Shown: piece after piece, positions 37,003 to 45,363 of the stretch
Layout: each line of letters opens with the position of its first letter
Position numbering within the stretch: position 1 is the first letter of the stretch
Source: Pseudomonas sp. LP_7_YM
Lineage (GTDB): Bacteria > Pseudomonadota > Gammaproteobacteria > Pseudomonadales > Pseudomonadaceae
DNA: 64,000 bases
Assembly (NCBI RefSeq): GCF_004364435.1
Contig: NZ_SOCT01000002.1
Location: 744,001-808,000 of the forward strand
Direction: 5' to 3'
Notes under the pieces: generated by a model
The model's input: the letters and a program-made list of their open reading frames with translations, nothing else
The model's database searches: none
Told to the model about the DNA's origin: nothing
Position numbers and translations under genes: made by a program

Positions 37003-38091
37003 CTATGCCACTTTCTCATTCCTTTCCCTTTCGCGCCTGGCCACTCGTTCTCGGGTCAGGGGGATGAGTTCCCGGCCGTAGTCGATAGCATCTTCGAGCG
37101 GGTCGAAGCCTCGGATCAGAAACGTGGTAATCCCCAGATCGTAATAATCCAGCAATGCCTCGGCCACCTGTTCTGCGGTGCCCACCAGAGACGTGGAATT
37201 GCCTTTGGCGCCTAATAACCCGGCAATGCCGGTCCACAGGCGTTTGTCCAGGCGCGTGCCTTGCGCCGCCGCTGCCAGCAAACGCTTGGAACCTTCATTG
37301 GCAGGTTCGCGACGTGGGACACCGCAGGCGTGCGCCAGTGCTTTGGCCCGTTCCAGAATGCTGTCGGCCCGGGCCCAGGCCTTTTCCTCGGTCTCGGCCA
37401 GAATCGGTCGTAGCGACAGGCTGAACCGTATCGTGCGCCCATGCTTTGCAGCTTCGCCCCGGACCTGTTTGACGATGTCTCTGACCTGCTCATAAGTCTC
37501 GCCCCACAAGGCGTAGACGTCCGCGTGTTTGCCCGCAACCTCGATGGCGGCCTGAGATGCACCGCCGAAGTACAGTGGAATGTGTGGCTGTTGTGGCGAT
37601 TTGACCCGCGAATGAGCGCCTTCGAACTGGTAATACTTACCCTGGTGGTCGAAGGGTTTTTCCGAAGTCCACTCCTGACGCACCACGTTCAGATACTCAT
37701 CGGTACGTGCATAACGCTCGTTCTTGCCGATGAAGCTGCCGTCGGCACGCAGTTCCTGATCGTCGCCACCGGTGATGATATGCACGGCGGTGCGCCCGCC
37801 GTTGAACACGTCCAGCGTCGCGAACTGCCGGGCTGCAACGGTTGGGGAAATAAAACCCGGGCGATGAGCGATCAAAAACTTCAATTTCGTGGTCACGCTG
37901 GCGGCATGGGCGGCGACGAAAGCGCTGTCCGGGCTATCGGAGTGATACGCCACGAGCGCTCGATCAAAACCGGCCAGCTCGTGGGCGCGCGCGACTTTTT
38001 CGACGTATTCGGGCTGAACCGTCTCCCCACTGCGCGGGTGAATTTCCGAGAAAGGCTGAGTCGCGATGTAGCCGATGAATTCGACGCTCAT
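37003..38091 (-). CDS. SsuD-like FMNH2-dependent alkanesulfonate monooxygenase
   Basis: A 362-residue luciferase-like monooxygenase of the SsuD group, which removes sulfite from alkanesulfonates using FMNH2 and O2. Family features are FLIAHRPGFISPTVAARQFATLD-like core (about 73-95), HIITGGDDQE (about 105-114) and PLYFGGASQAA (about 178-188). The start MSVEFIGYI has AGGA nine bases upstream; the frame extends 17 codons further but without support. Divergent from a second binding protein with a palindromic operator between. The SsuE-type reductase is not in the window. Substrate unknown. Confidence 0.87.
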   Translation of the reverse strand: MSVEFIGYIATQPFSEIHPRSGETVQPEYVEKVARAHELAGFDRALVAYHSDSPDSAFVAAHAASVTTKLKFLIAHRPGFISPTVAARQFATLDVFNGGRTAVHIITGGDDQELRADGSFIGKNERYARTDEYLNVVRQEWTSEKPFDHQGKYYQFEGAHSRVKSPQQPHIPLYFGGASQAAIEVAGKHADVYALWGETYEQVRDIVKQVRGEAAKHGRTIRFSLSLRPILAETEEKAWARADSILERAKALAHACGVPRREPANEGSKRLLAAAAQGTRLDKRLWTGIAGLLGAKGNSTSLVGTAEQVAEALLDYYDLGITTFLIRGFDPLEDAIDYGRELIPLTRERVARRERERNEKVA

Positions 38092-38196
38092 GGGGCGATG
38101 TCCTGAGGTGGGTAATCGAAAGCTGCGCGATGATTCACGCAAGACCAGTCAGCAACATAGGGTGAGAAGACGTGCCTGTGAAATTCGATTTGAAAC

Positions 38197-38209
38197 TAAG
38201 CTAATATAA
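38197..38209 (+). promoter_or_regulatory. putative sulfur-cluster operator, site D
   Basis: TAAGCTAATATAA in the divergent region between the SsuD-like gene and the second binding protein. Shares the TAAGCTAAT core with sites C and E. Confidence 0.5.
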
Positions 38210-38240
38210 TAATTACGCATCAAAATTTTATTAAAATTAA

Positions 38241-38263
38241 AATAAGCTGATTATTAGCTTATT
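38241..38263. promoter_or_regulatory. palindromic operator, site E
   Basis: AATAAGCT, seven-base spacer GATTATT, AGCTTATT: perfect 8-base inverted arms. On the minus strand it contains TAAGCTAATAATC, the same motif as sites C and D. The layout suits a LysR dimer site. It lies about 115 bases upstream of the second binding protein start. Confidence 0.6.
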
Positions 38264-38378
38264 ACCTTTCGACATTTCCCCGCATTTTTTTATGCGTTTA
38301 GGATGGTCCGCACTTCAAGGATCGGTCGTCGCCTGCGCTTCCGTACTTGCCTCTTTCTGTACTGCAAGGATGTCGTTC

Positions 38379-39401
38379 ATGGGTTTTAGCTGTTGGAATC
38401 TGGCCCGCCAAACTGCCGCGCTTATGCTGTCTTGCTCTTTGTTAGTGTTAGCGGGGTGTGGGGATGGGCAAGACAAGCCGGTGGCTGTCTCCGACGCGGT
38501 GGATTGGTCGAAGGTCAAGTTGGTTCTGGGCGATCAGGCCAAGGGTTTGCGCACGGTCGTCGATGCGTCCAATGCGTTCGACGGGATTGCTTATCAGATC
38601 GAATGGGCCAACTTCCAGGGCGCTGCGCCATTGTTCGAGGCGGTGCGTGCCGGAGCCGTGGATCTGGCCCCCGCAGGCGATACACCGGTTCTGGCGGCGG
38701 CCACTGGCGGTACGCCGCTGCGTATTGTTGCGGTGCGCCGGGGGCAGGGGCGCAGCGTCGGCATCCTGGTCCCACCGGGTTCGGACATCAAAACCGTGGC
38801 CGACCTCAAAGGCCGCAACGTATCGATTTCCTCGGCCCGGGGCAGCATCTCTCAATATTTGCTGATTCGGGCGCTGGAGAATGCAGGGGTGAAGGAGTCT
38901 GAGGTCAATATCGGTTTCGTCATGCCCACGGATGCGCTGTCGGCCTTTCACGGGGGCAAGATCGACGCTTGGGCTACCTTCGGGATCTATCAGGCATTCG
39001 GCGAGGAAAACGGCGCGCGGCTGTTGCTGAGCGGGGAGGGCATCAATACCGGTCTGACGTTCATCACCGCTTCAGATCATGCGCTGGCGGACAAGGTCAA
39101 GCGTCAGGCTCTAAACGATGTGCTGCAGCGGCTGGCCAAGGCTTTCGAGTGGGCCAGGGCCAATCCGGACCAGTATGCGCAGGTGTTTTCCAGCGCCAAC
39201 AACGTGCCCTTGCCGGTATCGCAGCGTTTGCAGAGTTGGGGGGTCGAGTCGTTGCAGCCTGTCCAAACATCTGACGTCACTGCCTTGCAGGGTGTGGACG
39301 ATCTGTTCGTGGCGAAGAAGATCTTTGCGAAACCGGTACAGGTGTCCGGGTTGATCGATCGGGAGGTGTTCCCCAGTGCGCACGGGGTATTGCTGCGCTA
39401 A
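38379..39401 (+). CDS. ABC transporter substrate-binding lipoprotein, sulfonate type
   Basis: A 340-residue binding protein of the SsuA/TauA family with a lipoprotein signal: a hydrophobic stretch ends in LVLAGC, so Cys27 is expected to be lipidated and the protein anchored in a membrane. ATG 38379 has AAGGA eight bases ahead; ATG 38370 overlaps that site and is less likely. Segments LAPAGDTPVLAAA and LKGRNVSISSARGSISQYLLIRAL match the family. Like the other binding protein here it lacks a permease and ATPase. Divergent from the SsuD-like gene. Confidence 0.87.
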   Translation: MGFSCWNLARQTAALMLSCSLLVLAGCGDGQDKPVAVSDAVDWSKVKLVLGDQAKGLRTVVDASNAFDGIAYQIEWANFQGAAPLFEAVRAGAVDLAPAGDTPVLAAATGGTPLRIVAVRRGQGRSVGILVPPGSDIKTVADLKGRNVSISSARGSISQYLLIRALENAGVKESEVNIGFVMPTDALSAFHGGKIDAWATFGIYQAFGEENGARLLLSGEGINTGLTFITASDHALADKVKRQALNDVLQRLAKAFEWARANPDQYAQVFSSANNVPLPVSQRLQSWGVESLQPVQTSDVTALQGVDDLFVAKKIFAKPVQVSGLIDREVFPSAHGVLLR

Positions 39402-39451
39402 CCAGATGAGGTCCAGATGTGTGGTGCGCGTTCGTTCGCCAAAGCCGTACA

Positions 39452-39477
39452 CAGGACAGGGATGTATCCCTGTCCTG
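39452..39477. repeat. perfect 12-bp hairpin
   Basis: CAGGACAGGGAT and ATCCCTGTCCTG flank a GT centre, a perfect inverted repeat. It lies between the binding protein (plus) and the PA2817-like gene (minus). No T run is seen on either strand, so it is more likely an extragenic repeat than a terminator. Confidence 0.7.
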
Positions 39478-39481
39478 GCGC

Positions 39482-39505
39482 ATCGCGAATGAATTCGCTC
39501 TCACA
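39482..39505. repeat. extragenic repeat next to the hairpin
   Basis: ATCGCGAATGAATTCGCTCTCACA, with palindrome GCGAAT-GA-ATTCGC, matches a widespread Pseudomonas extragenic sequence (TGTGGGAGCGAATTCATTCGCGAT in the other orientation). Confidence 0.6.
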
Positions 39506-39550
39506 AGCGTCGGCGTGTTGCGCCAGAGGTGCGCCGGTCACGAATCCCGT

Positions 39551-39961
39551 TTAATGTCGCGGTCCATCCTGCGCCATTGCCAGCAATTGCTTCTCCTGAT
39601 CCCAATCAAACGGTTCTTCGTTCTCCTGGGCTTCGAAGCGACGCTCCTCCAGGGCGGTATACATGTCGATTTCTTCGTCGGGCATGAAGTGCAGACAGTC
39701 GCCGCCGAAATACCAGAGCAGGTCGCGCGGTACCAGATGAGCGATTTGCGGATAGCGTTGGATCACCTGACACAACAGGTCCTGACCCAGGTACTGGCTC
39801 TCGATCGGCTCGCGCGGCAGCAGATCGATCAACTCGTCATAACGCTCCAGAAACAGCGCATGACTTTCTTCAGGCACCTGTTCGGCTTCACCGAGCGCGA
39901 CCAGAATGCCGCGCAGGTGCGCCAACAGGTTGAGAGTGCGGTCGAGATTGGCGTCGGCCAT
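39551..39961 (-). CDS. PA2817-like conserved protein
   Basis: A 136-residue acidic cytoplasmic protein of a Pseudomonas family recalled as PA2817-like. No catalytic motif, signal peptide or membrane segment is visible. It has conserved-looking segments LWYFGGDCLHFMPDEEI (about 83-99) and PFDWDQEKQLLAMAQ near the C-terminus. It stands before the small hypothetical gene and the acyl-CoA dehydrogenase on the same strand, the same order I recall in P. aeruginosa (PA2817, PA2816, PA2815). Function unknown. Confidence 0.8.
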   Translation of the reverse strand: MADANLDRTLNLLAHLRGILVALGEAEQVPEESHALFLERYDELIDLLPREPIESQYLGQDLLCQVIQRYPQIAHLVPRDLLWYFGGDCLHFMPDEEIDMYTALEERRFEAQENEEPFDWDQEKQLLAMAQDGPRH

Positions 39962-40073
39962 GATGAAGTCCTCAAAGACAAAAACAGGCGCGGGAGTATA
40001 GATCCCGTAGAGGGGGACCGATACCCCGATGAGGACTGGCGGTGGCAGGCCGACGTATCGGCGGCGCGTCAGC

Positions 40074-40277
40074 TCAATGCCATAACCCGGCCAGATAGCG
40101 ATGTCCGGCTTCGGTCAGCGCCAGATGGGCGTACGTATGATCGGGACCGGGCTGGCGGGTGACAAAGCCAATAAGCAGCAGCGTTTGCAGCGTCTGGTTG
40201 GGTTTGCCGCTATGAAAGTCCTCCCCCGAGGCGATTTCAGCAAGCAGGAAGCGATGGGTCATGCGGTGGTCGATCAT
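40074..40277 (-). CDS. small conserved hypothetical protein
   Basis: A 67-residue protein, helical and winged-helix-like in feel (TLQTLLLIGFVTRQPG...LALTEAGHRYLAG), which resembles the end of a MarR/PadR-type wing but is too short to be a full regulator. It lies between the PA2817-like gene and fadE, the position of PA2816 in P. aeruginosa as I recall it. Function unknown. Confidence 0.65.
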   Translation of the reverse strand: MIDHRMTHRFLLAEIASGEDFHSGKPNQTLQTLLLIGFVTRQPGPDHTYAHLALTEAGHRYLAGLWH

Positions 40278-40648
40278 GATGCGTCCCCTGGGTGTTTTCT
40301 TGTTGTTACCGAAAAGTGTAGGACACTCTTCGCAGCGGTGCAGGCCAGAGCGTATCTGAAAACCGGTACGGTGACGTAGCGTTATAAGCGCGTGGTGGAT
40401 GCCCGTGTAGCAAAGCTTGAAATCACTCCAAACTTTCGAAAACGTCCTGCATAAATTCCAGGGTCGCTTTGTTAGCGTGCCGGAACTGACGCAATCGCTT
40501 ACACCATGAAGGGCATGGGCATGGGCATGGGCATCGCGTCGCTCCTCCGCGAACTCGACAGGAAAGCGACCTGCAAAAAAGTGCCGCGTGTCCCGCTGTC
40601 AGTCTGGAGAAGATGACCGGCAGCGGGAGCGGCTTCGCATGTTGGCAG
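40278..40648. other. intergenic region upstream of the small hypothetical and downstream of fadE
   Basis: About 370 bases. It contains four tandem GGGCAT hexamers (40511-40534) within a possible 36-codon frame 40506-40616 on the plus strand (MKGMGMGMGIASLL...). No ribosome-binding site precedes that frame, so it is not called as a gene. Nothing else is recognised. Confidence 0.5.
40511..40534 (+). repeat. hexanucleotide tandem repeat (GGGCAT)4
   Basis: Four perfect head-to-tail copies of GGGCAT. Short repeats of this kind can vary in copy number by slippage. Confidence 0.9.
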
Positions 40649-43093
40649 TTAGCGTACCTTGCCCTCGCTGGCCTTCAAGGCTTCCTTGTCAAAGTCATCC
40701 ACATCAATGACCTTGCGCCGGGCCGCTTCTGCTGCGCGCAGCTTCTCGGCTTCGGCCGGCTGAAGCACGCCTGCATTGAGGGCCGCGTCGATCACATGCT
40801 CGCCCCCTGCGGGCTTGAGCTGACCGCTCTTGAGCCCATGATGCAGCTTGCTATGCAGCGCCTTCGCATCGGTCAGCAAATCCGCCGCATGCTGCAAGGC
40901 CCCTACCGGATCGCTTTCCGAGGTCGGGCGATAGCAGCCAGCAAGTACCGATTCCAGCGCCGGGTCGCCCTTGTTGCGTCCGATGATCTCTGCGACCTCG
41001 GCATCCAGCACATCTGATGGGCCCTTATGGCGCCGACCCAGCGGGAACACGATCACGCGTAACAAACCGCCAAGAAGTCGATTCGGGAAGTTGCTGAGCA
41101 GCTCATCCAATGCGCGTTCCGATTCGCCGAGCGCTTCTTCCATGGACCAGCGGAACAGCGGCACCAGTGCTTCAGGGTAATCCAGGTCGTGATAACGCTT
41201 GAGCGCTGCCGAGGCCAGATACAGGTGACTCAGTACATCACCGAGGCGGGCCGACAGACGTTCGCGGCGTTTCAGTTCGCCACCGAGCAGCATCATGCTC
41301 AGGTCAGCGAGCATCGCAAACGCGGCGGCCTGGCGGTTGAGTGCACGGAAGTAACCTTGGCTGAGACGGTCCCCCGGCATGGTTTCGAAGCGCCCGAAGC
41401 CCAGGTTCAACACCAGCGTGCTTGCCGCATTGCGCACCGCGAAACCGATGTGTTGCAGCAGCAGTTCATCGAACTCCACCAGAGCGCGGTCATGATCCTC
41501 ACGCCCGGCGAGGGCCATTTCCCTCAACACGAACGGATGGCAGCGGATCGCCCCCTGACCGAAGATCATCAGGTTGCGCGACAGGATGTTCGCGCCCTCA
41601 ACGGTGATGAATATCGGCGCGCCTTGCCACGAACGGCCCAGATAGTTGTTTGGCCCCATGATGATGCCCTTGCCGCCATGCACATCCATTGCGTGGGTAA
41701 TACATTCGCGGCCTCGTTCGGTGAGGTGATACTTCAGAATCGCCGAGAGCACCGAGGGTTTTTCGCCCAAATCCACTGCATTGGCGGTCAGCATGCGCGC
41801 GCTGTCCATCAGCCAGGCATTGCCGCCGAGGCGGGCAAGGGCCTCCTGAATACCTTCGAATGCAGCCAGCGGTACATTGAATTGCTCACGAATCCGTGTG
41901 TACTGGCCGGTGACCAGGCTGGTGTACTTGGCCGCGCCAGTGCCTACCGCTGGCAGGGAGATCGAACGGCCCACCGAAAGGCAATTCATCAGCATCATCC
42001 AACCCTTGCCGAGCATTTCCTGACCACCGATCAGGAATTCAAGGGGGATGAATACTTCTTTGCCGGCGTTAGGGCCGTTCATGAAGGCGGCGCCCAATGG
42101 CAAATGGCGACGGCCGATTTCCACGCCCGGTGTGTTGGTAGGGATGAGCGCCAGGCTGATGCCCAGATCTTCTTTGTCGCCCAGCAGATGCTCGGGGTCG
42201 AAGGCCTTGAACGCCAAGCCGAGCAAGGTCGCGACAGGACCGAGGGTGATGTAGCGCTTCTCCCAGTTCAGGCGCAGACCGATGACTTCTTCGCCCTGCC
42301 ACTGACCGTTGCAGATGATCCCTGTGTCCGGCATTGCACCCGCATCAGACCCGGCCAGCGGGCCGGTGAGGGCAAAGCAGGGGATATCGTCGCCGCGGGC
42401 TAAACGTGGCAAGTAATGGTTACGCTGCACATCGGTGCCGTAATGCAGCAACAATTCTGCCGGCCCCAGTGAGTTGGGCACCATGACCGTGGACGCCAGG
42501 TCACCGCTGCGGGTCGCCAGTTTCATCGCCACTTGCGAGTGAGCGTAGGCTGAGAAGCCTTTGCCACCGTATTCCTTGGGAATGATCAGGGCGAAAAAGC
42601 CATGCTTTTTGATGTGCGCCCAGGCCTGCGGCGGCAAATCCATGGCCTGCCCGATTTCCCAGTCGCTGACCAGCGCACAGAGTTCGTTGGTCGGACCGTC
42701 GATGAATGCTTGCTCCTCCTCGGTCAACCGGCTTTTCGGGTAGGCGAGCAGGGTGTCCCAATTTGGACGCCCGCTGAACAGTTCGCCGTCCCACCACACG
42801 GTACCTGCGTCGATGGCATCGCGCTCGGTCGCCGACATCGGCGGCAAGACTTTCTTGAACCAGACGAACATCGGCGCGCTGAAATACCTGCGACGCAGAT
42901 CAGGCAAGGCCAGAGGCAGCATCACCGCCAGCCACAGAAGCCACGGGATGGCCATCCAGCCGTGGGCATGACTGAACGCGCCCATTGCCAGCAGATAAAC
43001 CGCCACAATACCCAGGGCAGGGAAGGGGGCAACACGCCGGTGGGCCAGCCAGGCCACGCCGATAACCAGAACCACGATCCACAACAACAGCAT
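40649..43093 (-). CDS. fadE: acyl-CoA dehydrogenase FadE
   Basis: An 814-residue FAD-dependent acyl-CoA dehydrogenase for the first step of fatty-acid beta-oxidation. The start has GGAGG seven bases ahead. Two or three hydrophobic segments in the first 60 residues indicate inner-membrane attachment, as in E. coli FadE. The dehydrogenase core spans about 100-500 (FALTGPLAGSDAGAMPDTG around 235-253), followed by the DUF1974 C-terminal extension typical of this long form. It corresponds to PA2815 in the conserved neighbourhood. Confidence 0.93.
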   Translation of the reverse strand: MLLLWIVVLVIGVAWLAHRRVAPFPALGIVAVYLLAMGAFSHAHGWMAIPWLLWLAVMLPLALPDLRRRYFSAPMFVWFKKVLPPMSATERDAIDAGTVWWDGELFSGRPNWDTLLAYPKSRLTEEEQAFIDGPTNELCALVSDWEIGQAMDLPPQAWAHIKKHGFFALIIPKEYGGKGFSAYAHSQVAMKLATRSGDLASTVMVPNSLGPAELLLHYGTDVQRNHYLPRLARGDDIPCFALTGPLAGSDAGAMPDTGIICNGQWQGEEVIGLRLNWEKRYITLGPVATLLGLAFKAFDPEHLLGDKEDLGISLALIPTNTPGVEIGRRHLPLGAAFMNGPNAGKEVFIPLEFLIGGQEMLGKGWMMLMNCLSVGRSISLPAVGTGAAKYTSLVTGQYTRIREQFNVPLAAFEGIQEALARLGGNAWLMDSARMLTANAVDLGEKPSVLSAILKYHLTERGRECITHAMDVHGGKGIIMGPNNYLGRSWQGAPIFITVEGANILSRNLMIFGQGAIRCHPFVLREMALAGREDHDRALVEFDELLLQHIGFAVRNAASTLVLNLGFGRFETMPGDRLSQGYFRALNRQAAAFAMLADLSMMLLGGELKRRERLSARLGDVLSHLYLASAALKRYHDLDYPEALVPLFRWSMEEALGESERALDELLSNFPNRLLGGLLRVIVFPLGRRHKGPSDVLDAEVAEIIGRNKGDPALESVLAGCYRPTSESDPVGALQHAADLLTDAKALHSKLHHGLKSGQLKPAGGEHVIDAALNAGVLQPAEAEKLRAAEAARRKVIDVDDFDKEALKASEGKVR

Positions 43094-43580
43094 AAGAATC
43101 CCTCCAGGATGATGGCGAATAGAGCGCCATCGACACCACGGGCAGCCGCTCTGGCCCGCGCAACGATAGTGACCCCGAGCCCCCGGTGGAGTTCGAGCAG
43201 TGGCCGATGCGCTTGAAGTTGTGGCTCGAATACCCCCTTCATGGAGCGGCCGGATCAGATTGGTGGGTCGGTGACATAGATCACCACATTGCCGCCCGCC
43301 TTGGATGACCTGTCAGGGCCCGCCAAAAGCCAGTGCAGATATTCGTTCAACATTCGAGCGGCATCGCGGTCGAACCAGAACCGGCGCTGGCCGCGCTAGA
43401 TTAATAATGACTATCAATAGAACTCGCTGTACTTGCGCGACTTCGACAAGCACCATTGGCAGCTTCGTCGCGTCCGGTGTTGTTTCGAAGCTCGCATTGT
43501 GAGCGGTCCTGGGTCATGCGCCGGCGAGTCTTTTGTATTCGTCTGTTTCTTTCTCTCCTTTTATTGGTGTGTTTTCAGTC
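43094..43580. other. intergenic region between fadE and the ABC-2 transporter
   Basis: About 490 bases with no supported gene. An AT-rich stretch at 43400-43425 contains AATAATGACTATCAATA, which resembles a Fur box at about 13 of 19 positions. A pyrimidine-rich run precedes the ABC gene, which has no clear ribosome-binding site. Confidence 0.45.
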
Positions 43581-44513
43581 ATGAGTTCAGCTCTGTCCAT
43601 TCGGCAGCTAACCAAGACCTACGGCAACGGTTTCCAGGCCCTCAAGGGGATTGACCTGGACGTCGCCGAGGGTGATTTTTTCGCATTGCTCGGCCCTAAC
43701 GGCGCCGGCAAATCCACCACCATCGGGATCATCTCGACGCTGGTCAACAAAACGACTGGTTCGGTGAACATTTTCGGTCACGACCTGGACCGCAATCCGG
43801 CGCAGCTTAAGCGCTCGATCGGTGTCGTGCCCCAGGAGTTCAACTTCAACCAGTTCGAGAAGACCTTCGACATCGTCGTGACCCAGGCTGGCTACTACGG
43901 TATTGCGCCCAGGGTCGCCAAGGAGCGCGCCGAGCGGTACCTGACCCAGCTCGGGTTGTGGGACAAGCGCAATGTGCCCTCGCGCTCGCTTTCGGGTGGC
44001 ATGAAGCGCCGGCTGATGATTGCCCGCGCGCTGATCCACGAACCGCGGCTGCTGATTCTCGACGAACCGACGGCGGGTGTGGATATCGAGCTGCGCCGGT
44101 CGATGTGGACCTTCCTCACGGAGCTGAACGATAAGGGCATCACTATCATCCTCACCACGCACTATCTGGAAGAGGCTGAGCAGCTGTGCCGCAATATTGG
44201 CATCATCGATCACGGCACCATCATCGAAAACACCGGCATGAAGACGCTGCTCAACAAGCTGCATGTTGAGACTTTCCTGCTGGATCTCAAGGATCCGATA
44301 CGGGTTGCGCCGCAACTCATCGGTTACCCGTCGCAGCGGGTAGACGATCTCACCCTTGAGGTGCAGGTCGACAAAGCCATCGGCATCAGCGGGCTGTTCA
44401 GTCAACTCGCGTTGCAAAACGTTCAGGTGCTGAGCCTGCGCAATAAAACCAATCGCCTTGAGGAATTGTTTGTGGGCCTGGTTGAGAAAAATCTGGCGAA
44501 GGTGGCGGTATGA
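43581..44513 (+). CDS. ABC-2 type transporter ATPase (YadG-like)
   Basis: A 310-residue ATPase of an exporter. Walker A is GPNGAGKST (38-46), the signature LSGGMKRRL lies at about 136-144, Walker B is LLILDEPTAGVD at about 156-167, and the H-loop is LTTHYLEEAE. A C-terminal extension of about 80 residues is typical of the YadG/CcmA-like group. The ATG at 43581 is the family start; the frame is open 16 codons upstream without a ribosome-binding site. It overlaps its permease by four bases. Substrate unknown. Confidence 0.9.
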   Translation: MSSALSIRQLTKTYGNGFQALKGIDLDVAEGDFFALLGPNGAGKSTTIGIISTLVNKTTGSVNIFGHDLDRNPAQLKRSIGVVPQEFNFNQFEKTFDIVVTQAGYYGIAPRVAKERAERYLTQLGLWDKRNVPSRSLSGGMKRRLMIARALIHEPRLLILDEPTAGVDIELRRSMWTFLTELNDKGITIILTTHYLEEAEQLCRNIGIIDHGTIIENTGMKTLLNKLHVETFLLDLKDPIRVAPQLIGYPSQRVDDLTLEVQVDKAIGISGLFSQLALQNVQVLSLRNKTNRLEELFVGLVEKNLAKVAV

Positions 44514-45289
44514 GCTCCGAACTGCGCCCCAACCTGATCGCCCTGAACACTATCGTCTACCGCGAAGTCCGTCGCTTCATGCGGATCTGGCCGCAGACCC
44601 TGCTGCCGCCAGCGATCACCATGGTTCTGTACTTCGTGATTTTCGGCAACCTGATCGGCCGGCAAATCGGCGACATGGGCGGCTTCACCTACATGCAGTA
44701 CATCGTGCCGGGCCTGATCATGATGTCGGTGATCACCAACTCCTATGGCAACGTGGTTTCCAGCTTCTTTGGCGCCAAGTTTCAACGCTCGGTTGAAGAA
44801 CTCATGGTGTCTCCAGTTTCGCCGCATACGATTCTGATCGGCTACACCTTGGGCGGCATGCTGCGCGGGCTGATGGTCGGGGTTATCGTGACCCTTCTTT
44901 CGATGTTCTTCACTGACCTGCAGGTTCATCACCTGGGCGTGACCATCATTGTGGTGGTGCTGACGGCGACGATCTTCTCACTGCTGGGCTTCATCAATGC
45001 CGTGTTCGCGCGCAACTTCGACGACATCTCGATCATCCCGACCTTTGTACTGACGCCACTGACGTATCTGGGTGGAGTGTTTTACTCGATCAACCTGCTG
45101 CCGCCGTTCTGGCAGACCGTCTCGCTGGCCAACCCCGTGCTGCACATGGTTAATGCCTTCCGTTTCGGGATTCTGGGCGTGTCGGACATCAAAATCAGCG
45201 TGGCCCTGACGTTTATGGTGGTCGCCACCATCGTCCTGTACCTGGGCTGTGCGCGGCTGCTGGTGAGTGGACGCGGGATGCGGCAATGA
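44510..45289 (+). CDS. ABC-2 type transporter permease (YadH-like)
   Basis: A 259-residue inner-membrane permease with six hydrophobic segments, partner of the preceding ATPase and coupled by ATGA overlap. The family signature PLTYLGGVFYSINLLPP (about 183-199) before the last helices is present. In E. coli the YadGH pair is an uncharacterised exporter; the substrate cannot be inferred here. Confidence 0.9.
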   Translation: MSSELRPNLIALNTIVYREVRRFMRIWPQTLLPPAITMVLYFVIFGNLIGRQIGDMGGFTYMQYIVPGLIMMSVITNSYGNVVSSFFGAKFQRSVEELMVSPVSPHTILIGYTLGGMLRGLMVGVIVTLLSMFFTDLQVHHLGVTIIVVVLTATIFSLLGFINAVFARNFDDISIIPTFVLTPLTYLGGVFYSINLLPPFWQTVSLANPVLHMVNAFRFGILGVSDIKISVALTFMVVATIVLYLGCARLLVSGRGMRQ

Positions 45290-45320
45290 CCCAAAGCCCA
45301 ATGATCTGATCGACGAAATA

Positions 45321-45348
45321 CCTGTGGGAGCGGACTCGCTCCCGCAGG
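45321..45348. repeat. extragenic palindrome between convergent genes
   Basis: CCTGTGGGAGCG, GACT, CGCTCCCGCAGG: a near-perfect 12-base stem of the common Pseudomonas type (GGGAGCG family). It may also terminate both convergent transcripts. Confidence 0.75.
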
Positions 45349-45363
45349 TTTGTATCATCTGCG

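Noticed and set aside
39452..39477. Perfect hairpin as an intrinsic terminator
   Set aside because: Neither strand has a T run after the stem; extragenic repeat is the better reading.
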